Shown here piece after piece: positions 4,431-12,906 of a stretch of 16,093 nucleotides of DNA (positions within the stretch are counted from its first letter, which is position 1; the number at the start of each line of letters is the position of its first letter). The position numbers and the translations under genes were made by a program. The notes beneath the pieces were generated by a model, which saw only the letters and a list, made by a program, of their open reading frames with translations, was not told the origin of the DNA and ran no database searches. Location of the stretch: assembly GCA_040383485.1 (NCBI GenBank), contig JBEIDK010000068.1, positions 1 through 16,093 of the forward strand. The letters run 5' to 3'. The stretch is from JBEIDK01 sp040383485 (GTDB lineage Bacteria > Bacteroidota > Bacteroidia > UBA4408).

Positions 4431-6707
4431 TTATTTAAATCCAATAATAAATTCAACTCTATTGTTTTTTGTTCTTCCATCAGGAGTATTATTGTCACCA
4501 ATAGGTTTTGATGAGCCATAAAATTCAACCATAATTCTTGTTGGGTTAATATTTTTAGCTTCTAAGAATTTTTTAACCGATTCTGCACGTTCTTTTGAAA
4601 GTGCTAAATTAATTGACTCACTTCCTTCATTACTAGTATGCCCTTTTAATATCAAATTTGATTGATTTGAACTCATCCAATTCGCTAAAGATTCGAGAGC
4701 GGAATATGAGCTAGGTTTAATTTCCGACTCCATATCTTTAAACGTTAAATTAGATTGCGCTTCATTTATAATTGATTTATCGGAATCAGATAATTTAGGA
4801 CAGCCTTTATTTTCAATATCTCCTGGAGTTACAGGACAAGAGTCTTCACTATCTTTTACACCATCACCATCAGTATCAGAATCAGGACAGCCATCTGTTG
4901 ATTTTGCACCCGCAATATCTGGACATTTATCATCAGCATCTGCAACTCCATCGCCATCCGAATCAACTGGGCAACCTTTATTATTTCTGGTTCCTGCCTT
5001 GTCCGGACAGGCATCATCTGCATCACCTACACCATCTCCATCTTTATCAGGGCATCCATTAAGCTCCAATGTTCCTGCATCATTCGGACATTTATCCTCA
5101 CTATCTCTAATACCATCATGGTCACGGTCTGGGCAACCTTTAAACTGTATTTCACCAGCAACATCAGGACATTCATCATATCTATCAATAATCCTATCCC
5201 CATCACGGTCAGGGCAGCCATTCATTACCTTAGTGCCAAACTCTCCCGGACAGTCGTCTTCAGAATCAATTACCATATCACCATCTTTATCAGGACATCC
5301 AGAAAGCTCTTTCTTGCCTGCCTGCCTTGGGCATTTATCTTCATCATCAGGCACCAAATCACCATCGGCATCATCATTTAAATAATATTTTCCATAAATA
5401 ATACTAAAACCAATTCTTACATTTAAACTCTTTGTCTCTTTGTATTTTATTGCTCCAAGTATATTATCTGTTACCATAAAAAGATTTGTTCCTCCAGGCC
5501 ATAAAGAGAAGCCAACACCTAAATTATTAAAGCTATTTTTTTGAACATTATATGTTATACTAGCATCTAGCCATTCTAAATTGAATATTACCCCAGCACT
5601 TGCTCCAAAGTTCATTTTTCCATCTCTAGAAACACCTTGAAACATTAAGCTAGTATTTATTTTTTTTGTTAATTGGTATGATCCACCAATAAAAACTCGC
5701 GGTAATAATTTAGTTTTATAATTCTGCCTTGATTCTACTATTGCAAAAGAATTAATTGCTGAATCAGCAATACTTGAAAGGGTATTGTCAGTATTGGCTG
5801 AACTGTCTGAAAATACTTGATTTAAATTTATCCCTTCAAAAGTGTAGGAGGCATTTGGGAATTTGCTTTTGTAGGTTTTAACATCGTCTCTCCAATTTAT
5901 ATAGCCCCAATTCACAATACTTGCATTTATTGATATTTTGTCAGTTATTCTATATTTGGCACCTAAATCAATTCCTATTCCACCATTATTTTTATTTAAG
6001 TTGTATGTAGTGTATGGTTTTTGAGCAATATCAATTCTGCTTAATCCAGCTGTATTAATTTCAACATTAGATTTAGCAGTTAATGCAAAAGTGTTTTCAT
6101 TTGTTTGTAATGAAATATCGCTAAGTTGAGTATGTATATTCTCCATACCATATAGATAGCTAACCTTTGCAGCAACAATTAACTTTGGATTTATTTGACG
6201 TGAAATAAGTAAGCCATAGGTTCTATAATGAGAAGCTTCTAATCCAAAATTAAATTTAAGGTCTTGACCCAATAAATCGCCATTTCCTTGCCAAGCAAAT
6301 TTTAAAAAATCGCCAGGATATCTGAATTGTGTTTCAATTTTTTCAGTAGAACTAAAATAAAAGTACATTTTTTTTGTTCTAATGCCAATACTTAATAAAT
6401 CTAGGTTAAACCTTAATCCTAAATAATTATTTGCTGGTATTTCTTTGATTATGTTGTTTATTTTTAAACTATTTCCATTTGTACCTAATAAATCATTATA
6501 GGAGAATGCAGTATTGTAAGCACTTAAAGATATATTGCCTAAAGCAGGGAAGCCTATAAAAATTTGGTCATTTGGCATTATAGCTGGATTAACTATACTG
6601 CTTTGAGGTAAGAGATTTAAATTAAATAATGTAAAATCGTCTTGCGCAAAAATATTTAAAGCTATGTTACTTAAGAAGATTGTAGAGAAAAGTAGTTTTA
6701 ATTTCAT
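4431..6707 (-). CDS. Outer-membrane barrel protein with TSP3 repeats and OmpA domain
   Basis: This 758-residue protein begins with a signal peptide (about 1-21). Residues 22-440 are a predicted beta-barrel like the DUF5723/PorP-type Bacteroidota proteins: NPAIMPN at 40-46, then many alternating strands. Seven thrombospondin-type-3 repeats of 26-29 residues follow (about 446-636), with the patterns DxDGDGVxDxxDxCP and GCP; their aspartates should bind calcium. An OmpA peptidoglycan-binding domain (about 645-758) closes it: LKGHTSNEG, NLALSKERAESV, GSSKPIGDN and GRTKNNRVEF are all typical, including the arginines that hold diaminopimelate. The likely job is to anchor the outer membrane to the cell wall through a stiff linker. 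It lies 7 bp after the lipoprotein gene and directly abuts the M28 peptidase gene. The substrate or pore function is unknown. Confidence 0.92.
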   Translation of the reverse strand: MKLKLLFSTIFLSNIALNIFAQDDFTLFNLNLLPQSSIVNPAIMPNDQIFIGFPALGNISLSAYNTAFSYNDLLGTNGNSLKINNIIKEIPANNYLGLRFNLDLLSIGIRTKKMYFYFSSTEKIETQFRYPGDFLKFAWQGNGDLLGQDLKFNFGLEASHYRTYGLLISRQINPKLIVAAKVSYLYGMENIHTQLSDISLQTNENTFALTAKSNVEINTAGLSRIDIAQKPYTTYNLNKNNGGIGIDLGAKYRITDKISINASIVNWGYINWRDDVKTYKSKFPNASYTFEGINLNQVFSDSSANTDNTLSSIADSAINSFAIVESRQNYKTKLLPRVFIGGSYQLTKKINTSLMFQGVSRDGKMNFGASAGVIFNLEWLDASITYNVQKNSFNNLGVGFSLWPGGTNLFMVTDNILGAIKYKETKSLNVRIGFSIIYGKYYLNDDADGDLVPDDEDKCPRQAGKKELSGCPDKDGDMVIDSEDDCPGEFGTKVMNGCPDRDGDRIIDRYDECPDVAGEIQFKGCPDRDHDGIRDSEDKCPNDAGTLELNGCPDKDGDGVGDADDACPDKAGTRNNKGCPVDSDGDGVADADDKCPDIAGAKSTDGCPDSDTDGDGVKDSEDSCPVTPGDIENKGCPKLSDSDKSIINEAQSNLTFKDMESEIKPSSYSALESLANWMSSNQSNLILKGHTSNEGSESINLALSKERAESVKKFLEAKNINPTRIMVEFYGSSKPIGDNNTPDGRTKNNRVEFIIGFK
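4800..5372 (-). repeat. Seven in-gene TSP3 repeats (about 81-bp period)
   Basis: The coding sequence for residues 446-636 of the OmpA-type protein is a direct repeat array with a period of about 78-87 bp. Each unit encodes one calcium-binding segment ending in GCP. This repetition creates long open shadow frames on the plus strand (for example 4999-5385), which are not genes. Confidence 0.85.
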
Positions 6708-6714
6708 AGTAAGG

Positions 6715-8334
6715 TTATAATTTTAATTTAACTTTTATACCTAATTGAATATCTAAATTATAATAGTCATATATTTTAATTAATCCATTATTTGTAGATG
6801 AGTTTCGCGCTTGAACGATTAATTTCCTTACCTTCTCCAACTTAGGTACAACTTCTTTAGAGACTATTAAATCACTTCTTTTAAAGGTAGGTGAACCTAT
6901 TACTTTACCCGTAATATCTACACTTGAAGCAGCTATTACAAGTTCATCTTGCTTTCCTTTCACTAATGAATCTATTATATTATTTAATGAATCGGCGAAA
7001 AGGACTTGTAAATTTGATTCAAACGGAAAGCCATTGCTAATATTAGTTCTAAAAAGAACTGATTCAAGAAATTTAGCTTGTTCAAACTTATAATCAATAG
7101 TATCTTTAAATACGAAATTATTAATACTACCTGACATTGGTAAATCTAAAACCATTTCTACTTCGAATAAACTAGTGTCTAAAACAAAGCCTAAATTGGA
7201 AGCGTTTGTAAGTGTATTAATTTGATAAATTACACTTCTGGGCTGTTTTGCTAAAACAGTTACTATATTACTATTCTGTTTATCTAATGTAAATTGAGTA
7301 ACTGTTGTTTGCCCAATTATACTCGGAGATTGTATTGGCAATGGATTAGGTATTCCTGAACCTGTAATTGGGATATTTTGAGGATTGCCATTTTCATTAT
7401 AACCTTCAAATTTGGTAAAATTTGCATTGATTTGTACACCAAAAGAATTGCGAACAATTGCAGTTAATTTTGGATTATCTAAGGTAATTGCTCCTTGTCC
7501 AAATGCATTATCGAAAATTGAGAGTGCCACAGTATCAGCTTCTGGTGTAAGTTGAAAGTTTGAGAATTTACCATAAAGTCGTTTAAACTTAAAGTCCTCT
7601 AAAGAAATATTGATGCCAACGCTATCAGTAACTTGAGCCGAATTAACATCTTTAGTTAGGGTTATCTCATATTCAAAACCTGCAATGTTATGATCATTTC
7701 CATTAGAAATTAATGCAAAATTATAATTGCTGATATCTATTATTGAATCGAAAATAATTGGTAATACTCCACCGTAAGTTATATTAATAGGGATATTAAG
7801 AGCAACTCCATTTTTTCTTGTTTCAGGCATTTTAATTTTGAGTAACATACTTGCAGGAAATGAAGATTGGAGATTTAGATGAAGTTTTCCTTCCTTTATG
7901 GCAATAGTATCTACTAATAATCCATTCGATAAATTTAACGGATATTGTTGACTCAAAGTAAAAGATGGTAACTGTTGCCCGGCAGGCAATAAATTAAACA
8001 CAGAAATTTGTGTAGGATTTAATTTTATTCCAAATCCTATTGTTTGGTTAGTAATTGGAAATAAGTCTTGTGCACGTTTTGAAAACAAATTTGTGGCAAA
8101 TGTTAGATTAATAAATCCATCACTGCCAGTTTTAATATTATTGTTATTATTTTGACTTTTTAGAATATCTTTAATTGTAAAATTGCTTTTCACTAAGGGT
8201 AGTGCTAAATTTGGATTCCAGTCCAAACCAGGAACTCCATCTTTATTACAGGCTAAAATAGAGACTATTATGGATGGAAAAATTAACCACTTAAAATATT
8301 TTTTCATGTTCATTGAATTCTTAATTTTGGCCAT
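6715..8334 (-). CDS. Large uncharacterised surface lipoprotein
   Basis: This 539-residue protein has a type II signal peptide. The membrane stretch WLIFPSIIVSILAC ends in a lipobox with Cys29 as the lipid-bearing residue. The ATG at 8334 gives nine extra residues before a better-placed ATG at 8307 (MKKYFKWLIF), which may be the true start. After the cysteine the motif LDWNPNLALPLV (38-49) resembles the start of a set of large Bacteroidota lipoproteins found beside barrel/OmpA proteins. The rest (about 60-539) is rich in alternating hydrophobic residues and Ser/Thr/Asn, consistent with stacked beta-sandwich domains, and has no enzymatic motif I can see. A short asparagine run lies at about 62-66. 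It is the first gene of the operon with the barrel/OmpA protein and the M28 peptidase. It probably sits on the outer membrane as partner of the barrel, which is inferred from position. Confidence 0.85.
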   Translation of the reverse strand: MAKIKNSMNMKKYFKWLIFPSIIVSILACNKDGVPGLDWNPNLALPLVKSNFTIKDILKSQNNNNNIKTGSDGFINLTFATNLFSKRAQDLFPITNQTIGFGIKLNPTQISVFNLLPAGQQLPSFTLSQQYPLNLSNGLLVDTIAIKEGKLHLNLQSSFPASMLLKIKMPETRKNGVALNIPINITYGGVLPIIFDSIIDISNYNFALISNGNDHNIAGFEYEITLTKDVNSAQVTDSVGINISLEDFKFKRLYGKFSNFQLTPEADTVALSIFDNAFGQGAITLDNPKLTAIVRNSFGVQINANFTKFEGYNENGNPQNIPITGSGIPNPLPIQSPSIIGQTTVTQFTLDKQNSNIVTVLAKQPRSVIYQINTLTNASNLGFVLDTSLFEVEMVLDLPMSGSINNFVFKDTIDYKFEQAKFLESVLFRTNISNGFPFESNLQVLFADSLNNIIDSLVKGKQDELVIAASSVDITGKVIGSPTFKRSDLIVSKEVVPKLEKVRKLIVQARNSSTNNGLIKIYDYYNLDIQLGIKVKLKL

Positions 8335-8388
8335 AAATGTAGATATTTTTTTTTAAAACGATACTTTAAATTAAAGGTATTTTCATTC

Positions 8389-8396
8389 CAAATTTA
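8389..8396 (-). promoter_or_regulatory. Possible -7 element of the envelope operon
   Basis: TAAATTTG (8396-8389 on the minus strand) fits TAnnTTTG and would give a leader of about 51 nt before the ATG at 8334. No clear TTTG lies at the right distance upstream, so this is weak. Confidence 0.35.
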
Positions 8397-8397
8397 T

Positions 8398-8424
8398 GTA
8401 CTTTATGCAGTATTAATAAAGTAC
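8398..8424. promoter_or_regulatory. 9-bp inverted repeat between divergent genes
   Basis: GTACTTTAT (8398-8406) and its exact reverse complement ATAAAGTAC (8416-8424) are separated by 9 bp. The pair lies in the 137-bp divergent region between the lipoprotein operon and the GreA-like gene, touching the possible -7 element of the operon. The half-site spacing of 18 bp fits a dimeric regulator. The binding protein is unknown. Confidence 0.45.
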
Positions 8425-8471
8425 TATAATTAATATTATGTTAAATTAATTGTAAAAAAGCTAGTTCTATA

Positions 8472-8927
8472 ATGATTACGAAAGAGTTAATAATCAATAC
8501 ATTAAATGCACAACTTCATTTAAAATTAGTAAACTACAAGAAGTCATTAAACGATTTGCACGAAGGTAATAAGAATGAAACAAAAAGTAGTGCTGGAGAC
8601 AAATATGAAACTAGCAGAAGTATGACGCAAATTGAAATTGCAATGATTTCAAATCAAATTCAAAAAACTGAACTAGATTTGGCAACTATAAATTTAGCAT
8701 CGAAAAAAGTATTCAATAAAAAATTGATTGAATCTGGAAGTTTAATTCTAACTTGCTTTGGATATTATTTTTTAGCAATAAGCTTTGGTAAGCTAAAAAT
8801 AAATAATGAACATGTAATGGTACTATCACCAAACTCACCAATTGGAAAATTATTGACCAACTCTAAATTAGGAAAAACGATTGTTCTAAATGGTCAAGAA
8901 ATAACAATATTAGAAATAATAGAATAA
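8472..8927 (+). CDS. GreA/GreB-like protein of the short Bacteroidota type
   Basis: This 151-residue protein belongs to a Bacteroidota group related to transcript-cleavage factors GreA/GreB and often misnamed 3-oxoacyl-ACP synthase. An N-terminal helical part (about 1-80) carries the signature ETKSSAGDKYET (36-47) and MTQIEIAMISNQI (51-63), which should form a coiled coil. The C-terminal beta domain (about 85-150) shows ISFGKLKI, VLSPNSPIGKLL (117-128) and the GxxITILEI end typical of the Gre fold. GreA acts in the secondary channel of RNA polymerase. Whether this group does the same is not known. It stands alone, divergent from the envelope operon, with a shared terminator just after its stop. 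Confidence 0.85.
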   Translation: MITKELIINTLNAQLHLKLVNYKKSLNDLHEGNKNETKSSAGDKYETSRSMTQIEIAMISNQIQKTELDLATINLASKKVFNKKLIESGSLILTCFGYYFLAISFGKLKINNEHVMVLSPNSPIGKLLTNSKLGKTIVLNGQEITILEIIE

Positions 8928-8956
8928 AAAAAGGATAGCTATTAGCCATCCTTTCT
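8925..8956. terminator. Bidirectional terminator between the GreA-like gene and tRNA-Ser
   Basis: AAGGATAGC (8931-8939) pairs with GCCATCCTT (8945-8953) with one mismatch and a 5-nt loop. On the minus strand it is followed by seven Ts, giving a good end for tRNA-Ser. On the plus strand the T-run is shorter (TTTCTT). It lies directly after the stop of the GreA-like gene. Confidence 0.8.
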
Positions 8957-8960
8957 TGAG

Positions 8961-9045
8961 CGGAGAGTTAGGGATTCGAACCCCAGGACCTGTAACAGTC
9001 AACAGTTTTCAAGACTGCCGCAATCGACCACTCTGCCAACTCTCC
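8961..9045 (-). tRNA. tRNA-Ser (anticodon TGA)
   Basis: On the minus strand the acceptor arms are GGAGAGT and ACTCTCC with discriminator G, as in serine tRNAs. The anticodon stem GCAGT/ACTGT holds the loop CTTGAAA, giving anticodon TGA. The long variable arm (about GACTGTTACAGGTC) is the class II feature expected for serine. The T-arm contains TTCGAAT. The length is 85 nt, and CCA is not encoded. Confidence 0.97.
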
Positions 9046-9049
9046 GCCG

Positions 9050-9080
9050 CAAATGTAATTTCAAAAATCATTTTTGCAAA
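9050..9080 (-). promoter_or_regulatory. Promoter of tRNA-Ser
   Basis: On the minus strand TTTG (9080-9077), a 19-nt spacer and TACATTTG (9057-9050) match the Bacteroidota promoter pattern exactly. The predicted start, about 9046, is a single base before the mature tRNA 5' end at 9045. Confidence 0.65.
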
Positions 9081-9266
9081 AAAAATATCGGTTATACCTA
9101 GATTTTAAGCTAAATATGCACCTAATCAGTACTTTATATTTTTGGTTTTATAATTTTTTGATGATTTTGGAATAAATAACACAAATGTTTAAACCTTGAA
9201 TTTAATTAACCTTGCACAGCTAAAGCATTTATTTATTTTTACCCGCAAAAAATAATTATTAGGTTT

Positions 9267-11732
9267 ATGAAACTAGATATTAAAAAGTTTATTCCACATT
9301 TAATTGCAGTAGTAATTTTTGCTGTTTGCACATTAATTTATTTCAATCCGCTTTTAAAAGGAAAATCTATAAAACAAGGCGATGTTGCCAATTTTAAAGG
9401 CATGAGTCAGGAAATTGTTGAGTTTAGAGAAAAAAATAATTCAGAACCATTATGGACAAACTCAATGTTTAGTGGTATGCCCGCATACCAAATTTCAGTA
9501 AAATATCCCCATAACTATATAAAACCATTAACCCCCATATTAGGGTTAGGAATCCCCCACCCTGCCATAATCGTATTTTTATGCTTTTTAGGATTTTATT
9601 TCTTACTACAAACATTCAAAATTGATAAGTTCTTATCAATTATTATTTCACTTGCTTTCGGTTTGTCTTCCTACACAATTATTTTAATTGAAGCTGGTCA
9701 CAACCCTAAGGGCTATGCAATTGCATATATGGCACCATTGCTTGCTGGCGTTTTGATGACATTACGAGGTAGATTATGGCTTGGAGCGGCTATTACTGCC
9801 ATTTCACTCTCATTAGAGTTATCGGTTAACCACTTGCAAATAACTTATTATTTAGCAATAGCTGTTGGTATTATTGTGATAGGAGAATTAGTTAAGGCAA
9901 TCATAGAAAAAAAAATAGCTTATTTTATAAAGGCTTCTGCAATACTTGCTGTTGCTGCTATTCTAGCTGTTGGTCCGAACCTTGGAAATATTATGTTAAC
10001 GCAAGAGTATGCAGGTTATAGCACTAGAGGTAAAAGTGATTTAACTGATGTAACAGGAAATAAAACCACTGGTTTAGATAAAGACTATGCAACGCAATGG
10101 AGTTACGGAATAGGTGAAACATTTACTTTAATGATGCCAAATTTTAAAGGTGGTAGTAGCGCCGCAATTGGTAATGAAAATAAAAATGCCCTCGAGAGTG
10201 TTGATCCTAATTATAAAGATTACATCTCACAAATGGATCAATATTGGGGAAATCAGCCTTTTACTAGTGGCCCGGTTTATTTTGGTGCTATCATTTGTTT
10301 CCTCTTTCTATTGGGCATGCTTATCATTGAAGATAAAATTAAATGGTACATATTGGCCGCAATATTGTTGTCAATAATGTTGAGCTGGGGCAAAAACTTT
10401 ATGAGTTTAACAGACCTTTTTATGGATTATGTGCCAGGGTATAATAAATTTAGAGCTGTAAGTATGATATTAGTAATTGCCCAATTACTTGTTCCTCTAT
10501 TAGGGGCTATGGCTTTAAATGAAGTTGTAAAAGATCCAGAAATCTTAAAAAAGAAAAGGAATATGTTTTATTCAGCATTAGCAGGTACTGCAGGTTTGTG
10601 CTTGCTCTTTTATGTGATGCCTAACATGTTTCAAGATTTTTTTAAAGAAAATGAATATAATGATTTGACTCAACAACTTGTTAAAGCAAATTTTCCAGAA
10701 TCTGACAGAGGTGTTTTCTTAAATAGCTTGGAAACAGCTAGAATTTCTATTTTTAAAGCAGATGCTTTAAGGTCATTTATGTTTATTATAAGCGGAGCAT
10801 TAATACTATTTTTATTCAGCTTCGGAAAAGTTGCTAAAAATATAATGTTTGGTTTATTAGGCTTATTGGTTCTTCTAGACTTGTGGACGGTTGATAAACG
10901 CTATTTGAATGCTGATAATTTCGTTCCTAAATCTCAAATGGATGTGCCTTTTGAGCAAACTGCCGCAGACCAAGAAATACTTAAGGATACAGATCCTAAT
11001 TACAGAGTATTTAATACAACAGTAAGCGTTTTCAATGACGCATCAACCTCATATTTTCACAAATCTATTGGTGGGTATCATGGAGCAAAAATGAAACGAT
11101 ACCAAGAATTATTTGATGCACACATCAGCAAAAACAATATGGAAGTATTGAACATGCTAAACACTAAGTACTTTATTGTTGGCGTGCCATCTAACCCACA
11201 AGATCCTAATTCACAAAAAACTCCTATGGCTCAGCGTAATCCTGCAGCATGCGGTAATGCATGGTTTGTGAAAGAATATAAGTTTGTTGCAAATGCTGAC
11301 TCGGAAATAAAATCATTAGAAAAATTTAAACCAAAAGAAATTTGCTTTATCGATAAAACATTTGAATCTCAATTGACTAACTTTAAGCCTAAATTCGATA
11401 GTACTGCTACAATTAGTTTAAAAACATATGCTCCTAATGAACTAAACTATGAAAGTAATACTTCAAGTGAACAACTAGCAGTATTCTCGGAAATATATTA
11501 TGCAAAGGGCTGGAATGCATATATCGATGATAAAAAAGCAGAGCATTTTAGGTGTGACTATGTACTAAGGGCAATGAAAGTACCTGCTGGCAAACATTCA
11601 ATTAAATTCAAATTTGAACCTGAAACCTATCAAAAAGGTGAAACATTAGCAGGAGTAAGCTCTATTCTTATGTATGTATTTCTAGCATTTGTAATATTTA
11701 TGGAGTTTAGAAAGAGGAAAGATGAAGTATAA
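9267..11732 (+). CDS. YfhO-family multi-pass membrane protein
   Basis: This 821-residue integral membrane protein has at least ten hydrophobic helices, mostly between residues 10 and 560, plus one at the C terminus (about 795-815). It matches the YfhO family, whose best-known members help glycosylate lipoteichoic acid in Gram-positive bacteria. In Bacteroidota the substrate is not known, but a GT-C-like transfer of sugars from a lipid carrier is the usual view. Typical signs are the N-terminal loop with TNSMFSGMPAYQIS (about 63-76), an early pair of acidic residues near KQGD, and a large exported part after residue 560 ending in YYAKGWNAYIDDKKAEH and LRAMKVPAGKHSIKFKFEP. The ATG at 9267 is followed directly by the first membrane helix. 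It is probably co-transcribed with the TonB-C/TPR gene, which begins 8 bp after its stop. Confidence 0.92.
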   Translation: MKLDIKKFIPHLIAVVIFAVCTLIYFNPLLKGKSIKQGDVANFKGMSQEIVEFREKNNSEPLWTNSMFSGMPAYQISVKYPHNYIKPLTPILGLGIPHPAIIVFLCFLGFYFLLQTFKIDKFLSIIISLAFGLSSYTIILIEAGHNPKGYAIAYMAPLLAGVLMTLRGRLWLGAAITAISLSLELSVNHLQITYYLAIAVGIIVIGELVKAIIEKKIAYFIKASAILAVAAILAVGPNLGNIMLTQEYAGYSTRGKSDLTDVTGNKTTGLDKDYATQWSYGIGETFTLMMPNFKGGSSAAIGNENKNALESVDPNYKDYISQMDQYWGNQPFTSGPVYFGAIICFLFLLGMLIIEDKIKWYILAAILLSIMLSWGKNFMSLTDLFMDYVPGYNKFRAVSMILVIAQLLVPLLGAMALNEVVKDPEILKKKRNMFYSALAGTAGLCLLFYVMPNMFQDFFKENEYNDLTQQLVKANFPESDRGVFLNSLETARISIFKADALRSFMFIISGALILFLFSFGKVAKNIMFGLLGLLVLLDLWTVDKRYLNADNFVPKSQMDVPFEQTAADQEILKDTDPNYRVFNTTVSVFNDASTSYFHKSIGGYHGAKMKRYQELFDAHISKNNMEVLNMLNTKYFIVGVPSNPQDPNSQKTPMAQRNPAACGNAWFVKEYKFVANADSEIKSLEKFKPKEICFIDKTFESQLTNFKPKFDSTATISLKTYAPNELNYESNTSSEQLAVFSEIYYAKGWNAYIDDKKAEHFRCDYVLRAMKVPAGKHSIKFKFEPETYQKGETLAGVSSILMYVFLAFVIFMEFRKRKDEV

Positions 11733-11740
11733 TTGTAATT

Positions 11741-12511
11741 ATGAAAAACCTAATTGCACTTTTAATTCTAAATGTAATTACTTTCAACGGTTATTCACAA
11801 ACTTATGGATTAGGTGACCAATCTCAAATACCCGACTCCGAAAAAGTATTTGTAAGCGTCGAGGAAATGCCTGAGTTTCCTGGTGGAGAAGAAGGTATGA
11901 TGAAATATCTTCAAACAAATATTGTTTATCCTCCTTCATCAAAGGAAAATGATATCCAAGGAACGGTTTTTATAGGATTTGTAATTAACAAAGAAGGAAA
12001 TGTTGAAAATGTTGAAGTAGTTAAAGGTATAAAAGATGGAAATGAATTAGATATTGAAGCATTAAGAATTATAAAAGCAATGCCAACTTGGAAGCCTGGA
12101 AAACAGAATGGCAATAGAGTTAAAGTTCAGTTCGTTTATCCAGTAAAATTTGTTGTTATCAATTCTTCGATTTCAAATAAAAAACATCTTAATGACACAC
12201 TTTATAATTTAAAAGTAGTTGATTCTGACGACAAAAATATCACATATACAATCATAAATTATAAAAAAGCATCTACCGATTACTTTTATAATGAAGGCGT
12301 AAAATGTTTTGAAAAGCTTAAATACAAAACCGCCATTGATTTATTTCAAGCTGCTTTAAGCATAACTAACAATGATGTTGATGCGTTATATAACTGTGGT
12401 GTTTGTTATTCAAAAATGAATGACCTTGAAAATGCTTGTAAATGTTGGCATAAAATAAAGGCAATGAATTTGAATGATGCCAACCAATTGATAAAGGATA
12501 ACTGTAAATAG
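11741..12511 (+). CDS. Exported TonB C-terminal domain protein with TPR tail
   Basis: This 256-residue protein has an N-terminal signal-like stretch (1-19, MKNLIALLILNVITFNGYS). A TonB C-terminal domain follows (about 45-138): EMPEFPGGEEGMMKYL, then NIVYPPSS, the strand GTVFIGFVINKEGNVENVEV, AMPTWKPGKQNG and VQFVYPVKF are all classic. A tetratricopeptide part (about 178-240, YFYNEGVKCFEKLKYKTAID and ALYNCGVCYSKMNDLENA) closes it. It lacks the proline-rich spacer of a normal TonB and its only membrane segment looks like a cleavable signal, so it is probably a periplasmic TonB-like or scaffold protein and not the main energy transducer. Proteins of this kind are common in Bacteroidota. It follows YfhO by 8 bp. 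Whether the two act together is unknown. Confidence 0.88.
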   Translation: MKNLIALLILNVITFNGYSQTYGLGDQSQIPDSEKVFVSVEEMPEFPGGEEGMMKYLQTNIVYPPSSKENDIQGTVFIGFVINKEGNVENVEVVKGIKDGNELDIEALRIIKAMPTWKPGKQNGNRVKVQFVYPVKFVVINSSISNKKHLNDTLYNLKVVDSDDKNITYTIINYKKASTDYFYNEGVKCFEKLKYKTAIDLFQAALSITNNDVDALYNCGVCYSKMNDLENACKCWHKIKAMNLNDANQLIKDNCK

Positions 12512-12906
12512 TTTATTCTGTTTTTCAATTCAGTTTAAAAACTTAGCGTATTGCTGTAAATCAACCTTTAGAATATTTATCCTTTATTTTTCTAAGTAGA
12601 AATAAGGCTTAAAATAAACTACTTTTTATTACCAAAATATCTGAGTAATTAGGTGTATTTTAAAAGAATAAATTCAATCTGTTCGGTTTTTAGACCATAA
12701 ACTCTTTTTACAAATAAATTTTTTAGCCTCATAATCAGTTAGATACATTTTATTTTAGTACTATGTGATACAAGGTATAGTATAAAACACATATACTTGC
12801 ATTGTCAATATCAGGGTTAGACAAACTACTATATGGTAAATTTCAAATCACTGATAAAAAGAAATAAATTAAAAACAAATTATAATCTTAACAATTTAAA
12901 ATAACA
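12512..12906. other. 395-bp gap upstream of padR
   Basis: No gene is seen here. A loose hairpin (CCTTTATTTTTCT at 12581-12593 against AGAAATAAGG at 12598-12607) may end the YfhO/TonB transcript, but it has no good U-run. Nearer padR, TACTAT (12759-12764) and ATAGTA (12777-12782) form an inverted pair. TATACTTG at 12792-12799, one base from TAnnTTTG, could be a -7 element, giving a leader of about 100 nt. The inverted pair just upstream would suit self-repression by PadR. No TTTG is found at the right spacing. Confidence 0.4.

Noticed and set aside
4999..5385. Plus-strand 128- and 87-residue open frames
   Set aside because: They are shadows of the thrombospondin-3 repeats; their repetitive Ser/Pro composition comes from the opposite strand.
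8472..8927. 3-oxoacyl-ACP synthase
   Set aside because: This common database name does not fit: the protein is 151 residues, lacks ketosynthase motifs and matches the GreA/GreB-like group.
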